From the NCBI GenBank assembly GCA_018401435.1, contig JAGYJW010000026.1:1-64000 (forward strand): a stretch of 64,000 bases of DNA. Direction: 5' to 3'. Source of the DNA: Deltaproteobacteria bacterium (lineage in GTDB: Bacteria; Myxococcota_A; UBA796; UBA2385). Position numbers and translations under genes: made by a program. Numbering within the stretch: position 1 is the stretch's first letter; every line of letters starts with the position of its first letter. This document shows, piece after piece, positions 29,003-41,237 of the stretch. Below the pieces are notes generated by a model, which saw only the letters and a program-made list of their open reading frames with translations, searched no databases and was not told the origin of the DNA.

Positions 29003-29134
29003 CAGTTGGCCGGTCGCGAGAGGAATGCCGCACCAGAGCTGCCAGCTATTGGGCATTCATGCGCGACCTCCCTGAGGCGAGCGTCGCAGACCCTGAGCGA
29101 GAAAGCCGGCGATCTCCGGCGACGACGAGAAGGC

Positions 29135-29157
29135 TCAACATGCGACACCTGGCACCT
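29135..29157 (-). repeat. 23-bp repeat, right copy of a perfect inverted pair
   Basis: Reads TCAACATGCG...TGGCACCT on the plus strand, the exact reverse complement of 28918-28940. It lies 53 bases before the hemW start. Confidence 0.9.
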
Positions 29158-29210
29158 ATCGGCAGTCGCGTGTGTAGGATAGGCGGACCCCTCCCCTCCC
29201 CGACCCCGCC

Positions 29211-30353
29211 ATGCCCGCCCCTTTCGGCATCTATGTGCACGCCCCCTGGTGCCGGGTGCGTTGCCCCTACTGCGCCTTCAACGTCTACCCCGACCGCGAA
29301 GCGGACTGGAGCGCCTGGGCCGACGGGCTGCGGGCCGAGTGGGCCCTGCGCCGGGACGCCTTCCCCGGATTGGCCCACAGCCTGTATTTTGGAGGCGGCA
29401 CCCCCTCGCTGGCGCCGCCCGCTCTCATCGGCGCCCTGGTCGACGCCCTGCCGCTGGAGCCCGCCGCCGAGGTCAGCCTGGAGGTCAACCCCGGCACGCT
29501 GGACCCGGCGGGCATGGACGCGCTGATCGCGGGGGGCGTGAACCGGCTGAGCCTGGGTATCCAGACCTTCAACCCGCGCTTTGCCCACCTGCTCAACCGC
29601 GGACACAGCGTGGACCAGGCCCGCGCCCTGGTGGCCCAGGTGGCGGCCTTGCCCCTGCGCTCCTGGTCGCTCGACCTCATCTTTGCCCTGCCGGGCCAGA
29701 CCCTCGCCGATGTGGACGCCGATCTGGACGCGGTCCTGGAGGCCCGACCGCCCCATGTCTCGCTCTATGGACTGACATTCGAGGAGGGCACGCCTTTCGG
29801 CCGCGCCCTGACGACCGGGCGCATGAAGGCCCCCGACGAAGCGCTGTGGCGGGCGGCCTATGACCGCATCCGCCAGCGCCTCCAAGAGGGTGGCTGGCAG
29901 CGCTACGAGGTCAGCAATTTCGCCCTGCCCGGCCACCGCGCCCAACACAACGAGGCGGTCTGGCGAGGCGGCTTCTACGCGGGCCTGGGCCCGGGCGCCC
30001 ACGGCTTTCAGCCCGATGGCGCCCGCAGTCTGAACCACGGCGCCGTCGCAGACTGGCTGGCCGATCCCGAAGGCGCGCTGGAGCGCCCTGACTCCCACGA
30101 GGCCGCCGCCGACCGGGTGCTGAGCAGCCTGCGCCACGTCGACGGCCTGGATCTCAACCTCCTCCAGAACGAGCTTGAACACTCCATTCCCGACGCATCC
30201 CTGACTTCGCTCTTCGCAGCCGGCCTGGTGGAGCGGGGCGGCGCGGGCCTGCGCCTGACCGAAGCGGGCGTGCCCCTGGCCGACGGCGTGGTCCGCCACC
30301 TCTGCGCGGCCCTGCAGCCGATTGGGCCATCTGGCACAGGGGCCCCTGGGTAG
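29211..30353 (+). CDS. hemW: HemW-like radical SAM heme chaperone
   Basis: 380 aa. The N-terminal radical SAM motif is CRVRCPYC (Cys14, Cys18, Cys21, CxxxCxxC), followed by YFGGGTPS (SAM binding), LEVNPGT and GVNRLSLGIQTF, all typical of the HemN/HemW group. The C-terminal region has YEVSNFALPGHRAQHNEAVW and GLGPGAHGF, as in HemW, and it lacks the HemN N-terminal extension that brings the second SAM. Its expected role is heme insertion or trafficking, formerly misnamed oxygen-independent coproporphyrinogen oxidase. No strong Shine-Dalgarno is visible before the ATG. Confidence 0.87.
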   Translation: MPAPFGIYVHAPWCRVRCPYCAFNVYPDREADWSAWADGLRAEWALRRDAFPGLAHSLYFGGGTPSLAPPALIGALVDALPLEPAAEVSLEVNPGTLDPAGMDALIAGGVNRLSLGIQTFNPRFAHLLNRGHSVDQARALVAQVAALPLRSWSLDLIFALPGQTLADVDADLDAVLEARPPHVSLYGLTFEEGTPFGRALTTGRMKAPDEALWRAAYDRIRQRLQEGGWQRYEVSNFALPGHRAQHNEAVWRGGFYAGLGPGAHGFQPDGARSLNHGAVADWLADPEGALERPDSHEAAADRVLSSLRHVDGLDLNLLQNELEHSIPDASLTSLFAAGLVERGGAGLRLTEAGVPLADGVVRHLCAALQPIGPSGTGAPG

Positions 30354-30402
30354 GATCACCCACCCGCGCCCCATCCGTCGCAGCGGGCGGGCACTCTGGC
30401 CC

Positions 30403-30418
30403 TGGCCCGCACCTTGCA
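30403..30418 (+). promoter_or_regulatory. Sigma-54-type -24/-12 promoter for the N-ATPase operon
   Basis: TGGCCCG-N4-TTGCA, with the invariant GG (30404-30405) and GC (30416-30417) exactly ten bases apart, matches the consensus TGGCACG-N4-TTGCW at all but one position. It lies 27 bases before the atpD GTG, leaving room for a short leader that includes GGAGG. An enhancer-binding activator would be needed; no upstream site was identified. Confidence 0.6.
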
Positions 30419-30432
30419 GGTTGCATGGATGA

Positions 30433-32200
<1,768 letters not shown>

Positions 32201-32204
<4 letters not shown>

Positions 32205-32482
32205 CCGAGCCCGACCCCTATGTCGATGCCGTGCGCAAGAAGGCGGCCCGCATGGCCAAGGCCCGCGCAGAGAAGCGCAGCCTGTGGGCGGCCCTCGCCC
32301 GCGCGGGGTCGGTGGGCTGGCAGATCGCCTTGCCCCTGCTGGTGGGCGCCTTTGGCGGATCGGCCCTGGCCCGGCACCTGGGCCTGCCCTGGATCACGCT
32401 GGTGGGCCTGGCCCTGGGCCTGGGGGTGGGCTTGATCGCGTCCTGGTCGGCCCTGAGCAGAAGCCTGGAGGAGGTGGAGTGA
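32201..32482 (+). CDS. atpQ: AtpQ-like two-helix membrane protein of N-ATPase
   Basis: 93 aa. A charged N-terminus precedes two transmembrane helices (WQIALPLLVGAFGGSALA and WITLVGLALGLGVGLIASW). Related to AtpI/AtpZ, it occupies the position that is specific to N-ATPase operons. A likely role is assembly of the c-ring or magnesium/cation handling, by analogy with AtpI/AtpZ. It starts inside the atpC stop and its own stop overlaps the atpR start (TGATG). Confidence 0.83.
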
Positions 32483-32748
32483 TGGAGATCCTGATCGTGG
32501 CGCTCATCGGCTTTGCCGGCGGCGCCGCCCACCTGCTCACCCTGGCCTGGCGGGCCCGCCAGGTGGCGGAGCGGCCCCAGGTCAGCGCCATGAGCGCCCC
32601 CCTGGGCCTGCTGGGCCCGGTGCTGGCGACGGTGCTGGTCCTGGGGTGGCTGCCCGCGGTCGCCTGGGCGCTGCTGCCCGGCCTCCTCCTCGCCCGCCTG
32701 CTGCTGACCGGGCCGCTGGGCCGGCGCATCGACCCGGGCGCACCATGA
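32482..32748 (+). CDS. atpR: AtpR-like small membrane protein of N-ATPase
   Basis: 88 aa with three predicted helices (LIVALIGFAGGAAHLLTLAW; PLGLLGPVLATVLVLGWL; AVAWALLPGLLLARLLL). The gene is found only in N-ATPase operons, and its membrane Arg (TLAWRARQV, LLARLLL) has been suggested to interact with the c-ring carboxylates. Coupled to atpB by ATGA. Confidence 0.83.
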   Translation: MEILIVALIGFAGGAAHLLTLAWRARQVAERPQVSAMSAPLGLLGPVLATVLVLGWLPAVAWALLPGLLLARLLLTGPLGRRIDPGAP

Positions 32749-33422
32749 ACAGCCTCGGCCCGACGGTGCTCTGGTCCCTCGGGCCCCTGGTCCTGACCGA
32801 CAGCCTCGCGCTCTCGCTGGCCATCACGGTGCTGCTGCTGGGAGGCGGCGCCCTGGCCGTGCGCCTGGAGGGCCCCCGCGAGGTGCTGGAGGTGATCTAC
32901 GAGCTGTTGGAGCGGATGATCGTCGATATGGTCGAGGTGGATCCCAGCAAGCTCATCCCGCTGATCCTCACCCAGTGGCTCTTCATCCTGGTGGCCAACC
33001 TGGTGGGCCTGCTGCCGGGCATGACCAGCCCCACCGGCGACCTGTCGGTGACGGCGGCCCTGGCCGTGGTGGCCTTTGGCGCGGGCCATGTCTATGGTTT
33101 TCAGGCCCAGGGTTGGGCCTACCTCAAACAATATGTTCGCCCCAACCCCATGCTGCTGCCTTTCAACATCATCGGCGAGCTGTCCCGCACCCTGTCGCTG
33201 TCCTTGCGACTCTTCGGGAATATGCTCTCTGGCAAGATCATCGGGGCGATCCTCCTGTCTCTGGCCGGCCTGCTGCTGCCCGTGCCCCTGATGGTGCTGA
33301 GCGTGCTCACCAGCGTGGTTCAAGCCTATATCTTTGGTGTCCTGACGCTGGTCTTCACCGCCAGCGCCATGCAGGTCGCCGCGCCCCCTCCCCCTCCTCC
33401 GGCCCCGGAGCCCAGCCCATGA
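32745..33422 (+). CDS. atpB: N-ATPase Fo subunit a
   Basis: 225 aa, polytopic. The conserved stator arginine is in LSLSLRLFGNMLSGKIIG, and the C-terminal helix contains VVQAYIFGVLTLVF, both hallmarks of subunit a. The protein is shorter than E. coli subunit a and lacks a long N-terminal extension, as I recall for the N-ATPase subfamily. A short Pro-rich tail is unusual but probably cytoplasmic. The start is fixed by the ATGA overlap with atpR; the stop overlaps the atpE ATG. Confidence 0.92.
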   Translation: MNSLGPTVLWSLGPLVLTDSLALSLAITVLLLGGGALAVRLEGPREVLEVIYELLERMIVDMVEVDPSKLIPLILTQWLFILVANLVGLLPGMTSPTGDLSVTAALAVVAFGAGHVYGFQAQGWAYLKQYVRPNPMLLPFNIIGELSRTLSLSLRLFGNMLSGKIIGAILLSLAGLLLPVPLMVLSVLTSVVQAYIFGVLTLVFTASAMQVAAPPPPPPAPEPSP

Positions 33423-33673
33423 ATTCCCACGACATCATCGCCGTCGCCAGCATCTGCACGGCCGGATTCGCCGTCAGCATCGGCAGCATTGGCCCTGCAC
33501 TGGGAGAGGCGCGCGCCCTGGCCCAAGCCATGGACGCCATCGCCCGGCAGCCCGACGCCGCAAACACGATCTCCCGCACCCTCTTCGTGGGCATGGCCAT
33601 GGTGGAATCCACCGCGATCTATGCGCTGGTGATCGCGCTGGTGCTGCTCTTCGCCAACCCGCTCCTGCCCTGA
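33419..33673 (+). CDS. atpE: N-ATPase Fo subunit c (double-carboxylate ion site)
   Basis: 84 aa, two-helix hairpin with the polar loop ARQP. The ion-binding Glu63 lies in VESTAIY, keeping the Ser64, Thr65 and Tyr68 equivalents of Na+-binding c subunits such as Ilyobacter (Glu65/Ser66/Thr67/Tyr70). At the position of Ilyobacter Gln32 this protein has Glu30 (GPALGEARA), giving two carboxylates in the site, a trait I recall for N-ATPases. Whether the enzyme moves Na+ or H+ cannot be decided from sequence; a Burkholderia N-ATPase c-ring was reported to use protons, as I recall. Confidence 0.93.
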   Translation: MNSHDIIAVASICTAGFAVSIGSIGPALGEARALAQAMDAIARQPDAANTISRTLFVGMAMVESTAIYALVIALVLLFANPLLP

Positions 33674-33676
33674 CCC

Positions 33677-34420
33677 ATGGATTTCGAGATCAGCACCTTC
33701 GCCCTGGAGATCATCAACTTCATCGTCTTGACGATGTTGATGCTGCGCTTTGTCTACCGGCCCATCGCCGCCGCCATCGACGCCCGTCGCCAGACCTTGC
33801 GGGAGAGCCTGGCCGAGGCCCGCCAGCTGCAAGAGGCCGCCCAGCGCCGCGGAGAGGAGCTGGACGCCCGCAGCCGCGAGCTGGATGTGTTGCGCGAGCG
33901 CATCTTTGGCGAGGCGACGGCCCAGGCGGCCCAGGAGCGCGCCCGACTCATCGGCGAAGCCCGGCAGGACGCCACCGCCGAGCGAGCCCGGGTGCACGCC
34001 CTGCTGGAAGGGGAGCGTGTCGCCCTGGAGTCCTGGGTGGCCGAGGCCGCCATCGACCAGGGCGCGGACCTGGCCGGCGAGCTGCTGCTCAAGCTCGCGC
34101 CCGGCTGCGCCCATGACGCGCTGTTGAAGCGCTTGCTGGTCGAGCTGGCGGCCTTCGGACCGGCCGCAGGCGCTGCTGCGCCCCCCGATGAAGCCGCCGA
34201 GCTGACCCTGGCCGAGGCGCCCTCGGACGCGGCCCTGGCCGCGCTCAAAGAGGCGCTGCAGGCGCACCTGGGCCCCCACCGCGCCCTCACCCTGAAGCTC
34301 AACCCGGCCCTGGGCGCAGGCGCCATCCTGCGCTTGGGCCACCAGGTCTTCGACGCCTCCGTCGCGGCCCAGATCGCGGCCATCCGGGCCGAGGCCCACC
34401 GCGCCCGGGTGCAGGCGTGA
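33677..34420 (+). CDS. atpF: N-ATPase b-delta fusion subunit
   Basis: 247 aa, far longer than an ordinary subunit b (about 160). It opens with one membrane helix (FALEIINFIVLTMLMLRFVY), then a long Arg/Glu/Ala coiled coil. The C-terminal region ends with GAGAILRLGHQVFDASVAAQI, which resembles the IGGxxxRxGxxxxDxSxxxxL motif near the C-terminus of subunit delta. The operon has no separate atpH, so this protein probably supplies both stator parts. It is followed by a GTGA overlap with atpA. Confidence 0.85.
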   Translation: MDFEISTFALEIINFIVLTMLMLRFVYRPIAAAIDARRQTLRESLAEARQLQEAAQRRGEELDARSRELDVLRERIFGEATAQAAQERARLIGEARQDATAERARVHALLEGERVALESWVAEAAIDQGADLAGELLLKLAPGCAHDALLKRLLVELAAFGPAAGAAAPPDEAAELTLAEAPSDAALAALKEALQAHLGPHRALTLKLNPALGAGAILRLGHQVFDASVAAQIAAIRAEAHRARVQA

Positions 34421-35962
34421 CAGTCCTTCAGCCCGCCTCCGTCGTGCGGCCGCAGCGCGGGGGCCAGCGCGCGCTGAAGGCCGCCGCCGCCGCCTGGGTC
34501 CTTCGCCAGGGGCCGCCGCGAGGCCGCGCTGGCCGCTGTGTTGATCGGCGTGTTGCGCATCGTGGGCCTGCCCTCGGCGCGGGTCGAAGAGCTGATCGAG
34601 TTCGGTCCGGGCCTGTCGGCCCTGGTGCTTGGACTCAGCAAGGATGGCGTCCAGGCGGCCATTCTCGACGATAGCGACCAGGCTCGCGTCGGGCAGCGCG
34701 CCCGTTGCACCGGCCGATTGGCCACCCTGCCTGTGGGCGATCCGGTGCTGGGCCGCATCCTCGACTTCATACCGCTTCTCCCTGGATGGCGTTCTATTTG
34801 TGGGCACCCGCGTGCCCATGCGCCTGGAGCGCGAGGCGCCAGGCATCCACGAGCGCGGCGCGGTGCACCAGCCGCTCTACACCGGCACCCTGGCCATCGA
34901 CGCGATGTTCCCCATCGGCCGCGGCCAGCGAGAGCTGATCATCGGCGACGAGGGCACCGGACGAAGCTCCCTGGCGATGACCGCCATGCTGCGGCAGCGC
35001 GACACCGGGGTCATCTGCGTCTATGTGGCCACCGCCGACGCCGGGCCGAGGTCTGGCAGGTGGCCGAGGCCCTGCGCGCCGGCGGCGTGCGCTATGTCGT
35101 CGTGTCCGCCCCCGAAGACGCCAGCGCGGCAACCCGCACCCTGGCCCCCTTCGCCGGCACCGCCGTGGCCGAGTTCTTCCGCGATCGGGGCGAGCACGCC
35201 CTGGTGGTCTACGACGACCTCACGGCCCACGCCGTGGCCTGGCGGGAGCTGTCCCTGCTGCTGGAGCGCCCGCCCGGCCGCGAGGCCTTCCCCGGCGACG
35301 TCTTCTACCTGCACGCCCGCCTGCTGGAGCGCAGCACCCAGCTGTCGGCCGAGGCCGGGGGAGGCTCCTTGACGGCCCTGCCCCTGGCCACCACCGAAGA
35401 TGGCCGCCTGTCGGCCTATGTGCCCACCAACCTCATCGCGATCACCGACGGGCAGGTGGTCTTGTCCCGTGGCCTCTTCGCATCGGGCCAGAAGCCCGCG
35501 GTGGACGCCGGACTCAGCGTGAGCCGGGTCGGGGCGCGGGCCCAGGCCCAGGCCTTTCGTCACCTCGCCGGGCGCCTGCGCCTGGACTACGCGTCCTTCC
35601 TGGAGCTGGAGTCCTTCGCCCGGGTGGGCACCCGCCTGGAGGCCAGCGCCCAGCGTCGCCTGGAGGTCGGCCGCCGCCTGCGCAGGCTGCTGCAAACCCC
35701 GCGCCTGGCCCCCCAGGGCGTCATGGCCCAGCTCCTCCGCCTGAGCCTCGCCAGCCAGAGTGATTTGCTGATGCGCATTCCCGAGGATCGCGTGAGCGAG
35801 TTGGCCACCGCCATGGAGGCCGAGCTGCCCGCCCGCCTCACCGGCCTCACCGCCCGCCTCGAGGCCGAGACCGTGCTGTCGGCCGGGGACGAGGCGACCC
35901 TGGCCGAAGCCGTGGCCCGGTGGGTGGAGGCCCGCTTGCTTCCCGAGGCCGCCCATGGCTGA
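34417..35962 (+). CDS. atpA: N-ATPase F1 subunit alpha (three frame breaks)
   Basis: The GTG at 34417 overlaps the atpF stop. Alpha motifs are spread over frames: [15 protein letters not shown] (34570-34615), [10 protein letters not shown] (34738-34767), [22 protein letters not shown] with [19 protein letters not shown] (34795-34935), then, after 35040, [19 protein letters not shown] through [16 protein letters not shown] to the stop. Breaks lie near 34510, 34775 and 35040. The nucleotide loop reads GDEGTGRSS, with Arg where the Walker A Lys is expected (GDRQTGKT). Alpha is non-catalytic, so a weakened site may be tolerated. Confidence 0.75.
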
Positions 35963-36785
35963 GCCCACCGGCGATCCGCAGGCCACCGAGCGCCGGCTGG
36001 CAGCGGTGGGCGCCGTGACCGTCATGCGGGCTGGGGCCCTGGCGCGCGCCCGCTTCCCCGCCGCTGCCGCCGCCGCCGACGCGACCGCTCCACCTCGACT
36101 GGCCAAGGAGACCTGGTTCGCCCCTGCCGGCCCGCCGACCGCCGCGCCACAGGCCGAGACCCTGTGGGTGCTGGTGGGACCCGAGCGGCCCCTCTGTGGC
36201 CCCTCGGCGCCTGCCGCTGGAGCAGCTGCCCGCCGAGGGCCCGGTGGACGCCCCGGTCGGCACCCGCCTGATCGAGGTGGCCCAGGCCGATCCCGCGCTG
36301 CTGGCCCGCCTGCGCTTCCACCTGCCCGCCGCCAGCACCTCCGACGAGCTGAATGAGCGCGCAGAGGCCATTGCCAGCGAGATCCTGCGCCTGCCGGAGC
36401 TGCCCAGCGTGGTCCTGTTGCACCCCACCGCCACCGGCACCCGCCTGGCCCGCCGCCTGCTGCTGGCGGGTGCCCGGTCCCCCGTCGACGGCGGCCCCGA
36501 GACCCTCTCGCCGCGGGATGTGGTGCTGCAGGCCGTCGCGAACGAGGCCATCGGGCCGGCTGGCCGTGGTGTTGGCCGAGGCCATGCGCCGAGGTGCGCG
36601 CCTGCATGGCCGCCGCCGACGCGGCGCGGCGCAGCTCGGGAAAGCAGCTCGACGCCTTGCGCCAGCGCTGGCAGGTGCTGCGCCAGGAGAGCATCACGCG
36701 GGAGCTGGTCGAGCTGACCTCGGCGCGACAGGTGGCCTGGCCCGCGCGGGCCGCCGCCGAGGCCGAGCGCCCGCCTGCCCCTTGA
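35955..36785 (+). CDS. atpG: N-ATPase F1 subunit gamma (two frame breaks)
   Basis: The ATG at 35955 overlaps the end of atpA by 8 bases. The N-terminal helix ERRLAAVGAVTVMRAGALARA resembles gamma's first rotor helix, and GPERPLCG corresponds to the SDRGLCG strand. From about 36196 a second frame carries VGTRLIEVAQADPALL and LLHPTATGTRL. After about 36570 the C-terminal rotor helix follows in another frame: VRACMAAADAARRSSGKQLD and RQESITRELVELTSA, which matches gamma C-termini (MxxATDNA...RQxxITxELxEI). The operon ends here. Confidence 0.7.
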
Positions 36786-36810
36786 CAAGCCGCCGCCCCT
36801 GGCTTGAAGT
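36782..36810 (+). promoter_or_regulatory. Candidate promoter for grpE-dnaK-dnaJ
   Basis: TTGACA at 36782-36787, overlapping the atpG stop, is followed after 17 bases by TGAAGT (four of six matches to TATAAT). No convincing sigma-32 element or CIRCE repeat was found in the 50-base gap before grpE. Weak on the -10 side. Confidence 0.3.
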
Positions 36811-36836
36811 AACGCACCCCTCGACCCCTGATCGCC

Positions 36837-37996
36837 GTGACCCAGCCCGACGAACCCGGACCGGGATCCTCGCCCGCGCCCGCCGGCGACTTCTCCCTGA
36901 ACATCAGCGACGACCTGCTGGCCGAGGCCCTCGCCGCGGTCGAGGCGCGCAGCCGTCCCAGCCGCCCGGCCGACGCCGACGAGATGGCGGCCTTTGAAGC
37001 CGACCTCGAGATCGACGCGCCCGAGGCGGCCGCAAGCGGGGACGACTCCGACGAAGACGACGGCGTCATCACCCTCTTCACCGAGGCCGACACCCAGGAG
37101 GAGCAGCCCCTGGACCCGCCGACGGGCGCCGATCCCAGCGACGACACCGACCTCTACACCACCGACGCCCCCATCACCCTGGACGGCGACGAGGACCCCG
37201 AGGCCACCCTGGTGCAGCTTCAGGGCGCCTTGGATGGGGCCCTGGACCGGGCCGATGAGCTGGAGGCGCGGCTGGACGCCCTGTCGGCAGAGCTGGACGC
37301 CGAACGCCAGAGAAGCTGTGGCCGGCGGGCCTCGCCCGCCGGTGGAAGGAGGGCGCGAGTGCCGAGGCCATCCCGGGCAGACACGCGAGAGCCGCGACGC
37401 CGCCGAGGAGCGGGCCCTGCGCGCCGAGGCGGCCGTCGCCCTGGGCGAAGCGCAGAAGGACGAGGCCTGCGTCGAGCCGCCGATCGCCGGCGCAAGGGAG
37501 ATCGAGGCCATCGAACGGGCCGCCCCCGGCAAGGTGATCAAGCCGCTGCTGCCCATCCTCGACAATCTGCTGCTGGCCCTGGGGCACCACGACCAGGACA
37601 CCGATCGGGTGGTCGAAGGCATCGCCATGATCGCCGGACAGTTCCAGGCCGCCCTGACCCGACTGGGCATCGAGGCCGTCGAATCGGGCCCCGGCACGCC
37701 CTTCTCGCCCGACCGCCACGAGGCCCTGTCCCAAGAGCCCCACGACAGCATCGTGGCCGGCGCGGTGCTCAGCGAGGTTACACCCGGCTACTACTTGATG
37801 GGCGCTCGCTGCGGCGCTCCGGGTCATCGTCTCGGCGGGGCCCGTCGCCGCAGCCGCACCGGTTCCCGACCTGCCGGCGGCGGCCCCGGACGCGCCAGAG
37901 GTCGATCCCGAGGTCGATCCCGAGGTCGATCCCGAGGTCGATCCCGAGGTCGATCCCGAGGTCGATCCCGGTGAAACGGGCGAAAAGTCGCCCTGA
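36837..37996 (+). CDS. grpE: GrpE-like nucleotide exchange factor with acidic N-terminus and EVDP-repeat tail (frame breaks)
   Basis: The GTG at 36837 begins an acidic extension of about 120 residues (many Asp/Glu) before the coiled coil DRADELEARLDALSAELDAE. After a break near 37320 the GrpE core continues: KVIKPLLPILDNLLLALGHH, VEGIAMIAGQFQAALTRLGI and TPFSPDRHEALSQEP. A second break near 37810 leads to LRVIVSAGPVAAAAP and a tail of six EVDP repeats, ending at 37996. GrpE releases ADP from DnaK; its place before dnaK-dnaJ supports the call. Extension and tail are unusual for the family. Confidence 0.75.
37898..37969 (+). repeat. Six tandem 12-bp repeats encoding EVDP
   Basis: GAGGTCGATCCC is repeated six times without mismatch inside the grpE tail. 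Perfect conservation at the DNA level suggests recent expansion by slippage. Confidence 0.92.
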
Positions 37997-38069
37997 ACCC
38001 TTCTATTTCCCGATTTTCAGACCCTTTGGAGCGCGCCGTCCCCGGTCGCGCGGCACGGAGTAGGACGAG

Positions 38070-39971
<1,902 letters not shown>

Positions 39972-40039
39972 GGGCCCCTACCCATCCCGGGCGCAGGCTG
40001 TCGCTCCCGCGGGTTAGCAGGGCCGCACCTGCCCCAGGA

Positions 40040-41137
40040 GTGCGCGTGGCGCGACGGGACTACTACATCGTGCTCGGCGTCAGCCGGACCGTCAGCCAGG
40101 AGGACCTCAAGCGGGCCTTCCGCGGGCTGGCCTTGCAGTACCACCCCGACCGCAACCCCGACGACCCCGACGCCACCCGCCGCTTCCGCGAGATCTCCGA
40201 GGCCTACCAGGTCCTCAGCGATCCCGAACAGCGGGCGCGCTACGACAAGCTCGGCCCGCTCTTTCGCATGGACGGGCGCCCGCCCACCCCCGAAGACCTC
40301 AACGCCTTCGTGGCCGACGCCCTCGCCGGCCTCTTCGGCCGTCGCCGCCCCGGCGACAAGGGCGAGGACCTCAAGTACACCCTGACGGTCACCTTGGAAG
40401 AGGCGGGGCTGGGCACCCACAAAGAGATCGAGCTGCGCCGCCGGGTGCCCTGCACCCGCTGCGAGGCCACCGGAGCCGAACCCGGCGTGGGCCGCAGCCC
40501 CTGCCCCGCCTGCGAGGGCAGCGGCAAGAGCCAGGCCCGGCGCCTCTTCCGCTCGGAGTGCCCCCGATGCGATGGCCGCGGCTTCCTGGTGGTCGAGAAG
40601 TGCAAGCGCTGCGAAGGCGCGGGCGTGCGCGACGACACCGAACGCTTTCGGGTGCGGGTGCCCGCTGGCGTGGCCACCGGCACCAAGCTCAAGCTGCGGG
40701 GCAAAGGCAGCTTTCCGCGCGGCGATGGCCCTCCCGGCGACCTCGTGGTGCTCATGGACGTCGAAGATCACGCCCTCTTCCGGCGGCGGGGGGCCGACCT
40801 CTTCCTCGAAGCGCCCCTCACCTATGCCGAGGCCACCCTGGGCACCGAGCTGACGGTGCCCACGCTGGACGGCCAGACCCGGATTCGGGTGCCCGCCGGC
40901 AGCCCCTCGGGCAAGATCTTCCGCCTGTCTGGCCGGGGCCTGCACCAGGACCGCGGCAAGCCCGGTGACCTCCACGTCAAGGTGGTGGTCGAGGTTCCCA
41001 CGAATCTCTCCCCCGCCGCCCGCCGCGCCTTGGACGCCTTGCAAGCCGCCCTGCCCGCCCAGGCCCACCCCGGCCGCTCCGCCTGGGATGCCGCGCTCCT
41101 GGGCAGAAGCCCCCCCGTCAGCGCCGCCGACGCGTGA
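40040..41137 (+). CDS. dnaJ: DnaJ-family co-chaperone
   Basis: About 365 aa from the GTG at 40040 (a second GTG at 40046 is possible). The J domain DYYIVLGVSRTVSQEDLKRAF contains the HPD tripeptide in QYHPDRNPDD. The usual long Gly/Phe region is replaced by a short DALAGLFGRRRPG segment. Four zinc-binding CxxCxGxG-like repeats follow: CTRCEATG, CPACEGSG, CPRCDGRG and CKRCEGAG; the first has Ala for Gly. The C-terminal substrate-binding domains are complete. It stimulates DnaK ATPase and delivers clients. Confidence 0.92.
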   Translation: MRVARRDYYIVLGVSRTVSQEDLKRAFRGLALQYHPDRNPDDPDATRRFREISEAYQVLSDPEQRARYDKLGPLFRMDGRPPTPEDLNAFVADALAGLFGRRRPGDKGEDLKYTLTVTLEEAGLGTHKEIELRRRVPCTRCEATGAEPGVGRSPCPACEGSGKSQARRLFRSECPRCDGRGFLVVEKCKRCEGAGVRDDTERFRVRVPAGVATGTKLKLRGKGSFPRGDGPPGDLVVLMDVEDHALFRRRGADLFLEAPLTYAEATLGTELTVPTLDGQTRIRVPAGSPSGKIFRLSGRGLHQDRGKPGDLHVKVVVEVPTNLSPAARRALDALQAALPAQAHPGRSAWDAALLGRSPPVSAADA

Positions 41138-41237
41138 TTCCCCTCGCCGCGTCGACTATTGTCAGCCCCCCGCCGAGCCGCCTGCCCCGCGCATCCCCTG
41201 CGTGGCCCCGTCCTGGCTCCCCTGCCTCCCAGAGCCC

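Larger units (their letters stand above)
28677..29210. other. Intergenic region holding a 23-bp repeat cluster
   Basis: There is no convincing coding region between the transposase remnant and hemW. The last 290 bases hold three copies of a 23-bp repeat, two in the same direction and one inverted, listed separately. TAGGAT at 29175-29180 may be the -10 of hemW, but no matching -35 is visible. Confidence 0.5.

Noticed and set aside
36804..36832. CTTGAA...CCCCTGAT as a sigma-32 heat-shock promoter before grpE
   Set aside because: The spacer is too long, the -10 is poor, and the implied start would fall on the initiation codon itself.
37898..37969. The 12-bp repeat read as RSIP or RGRS peptide repeats in other frames
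   Set aside because: Only the EVDP frame continues from the GrpE core and its VIVSAGP strand; the other readings are shadows.
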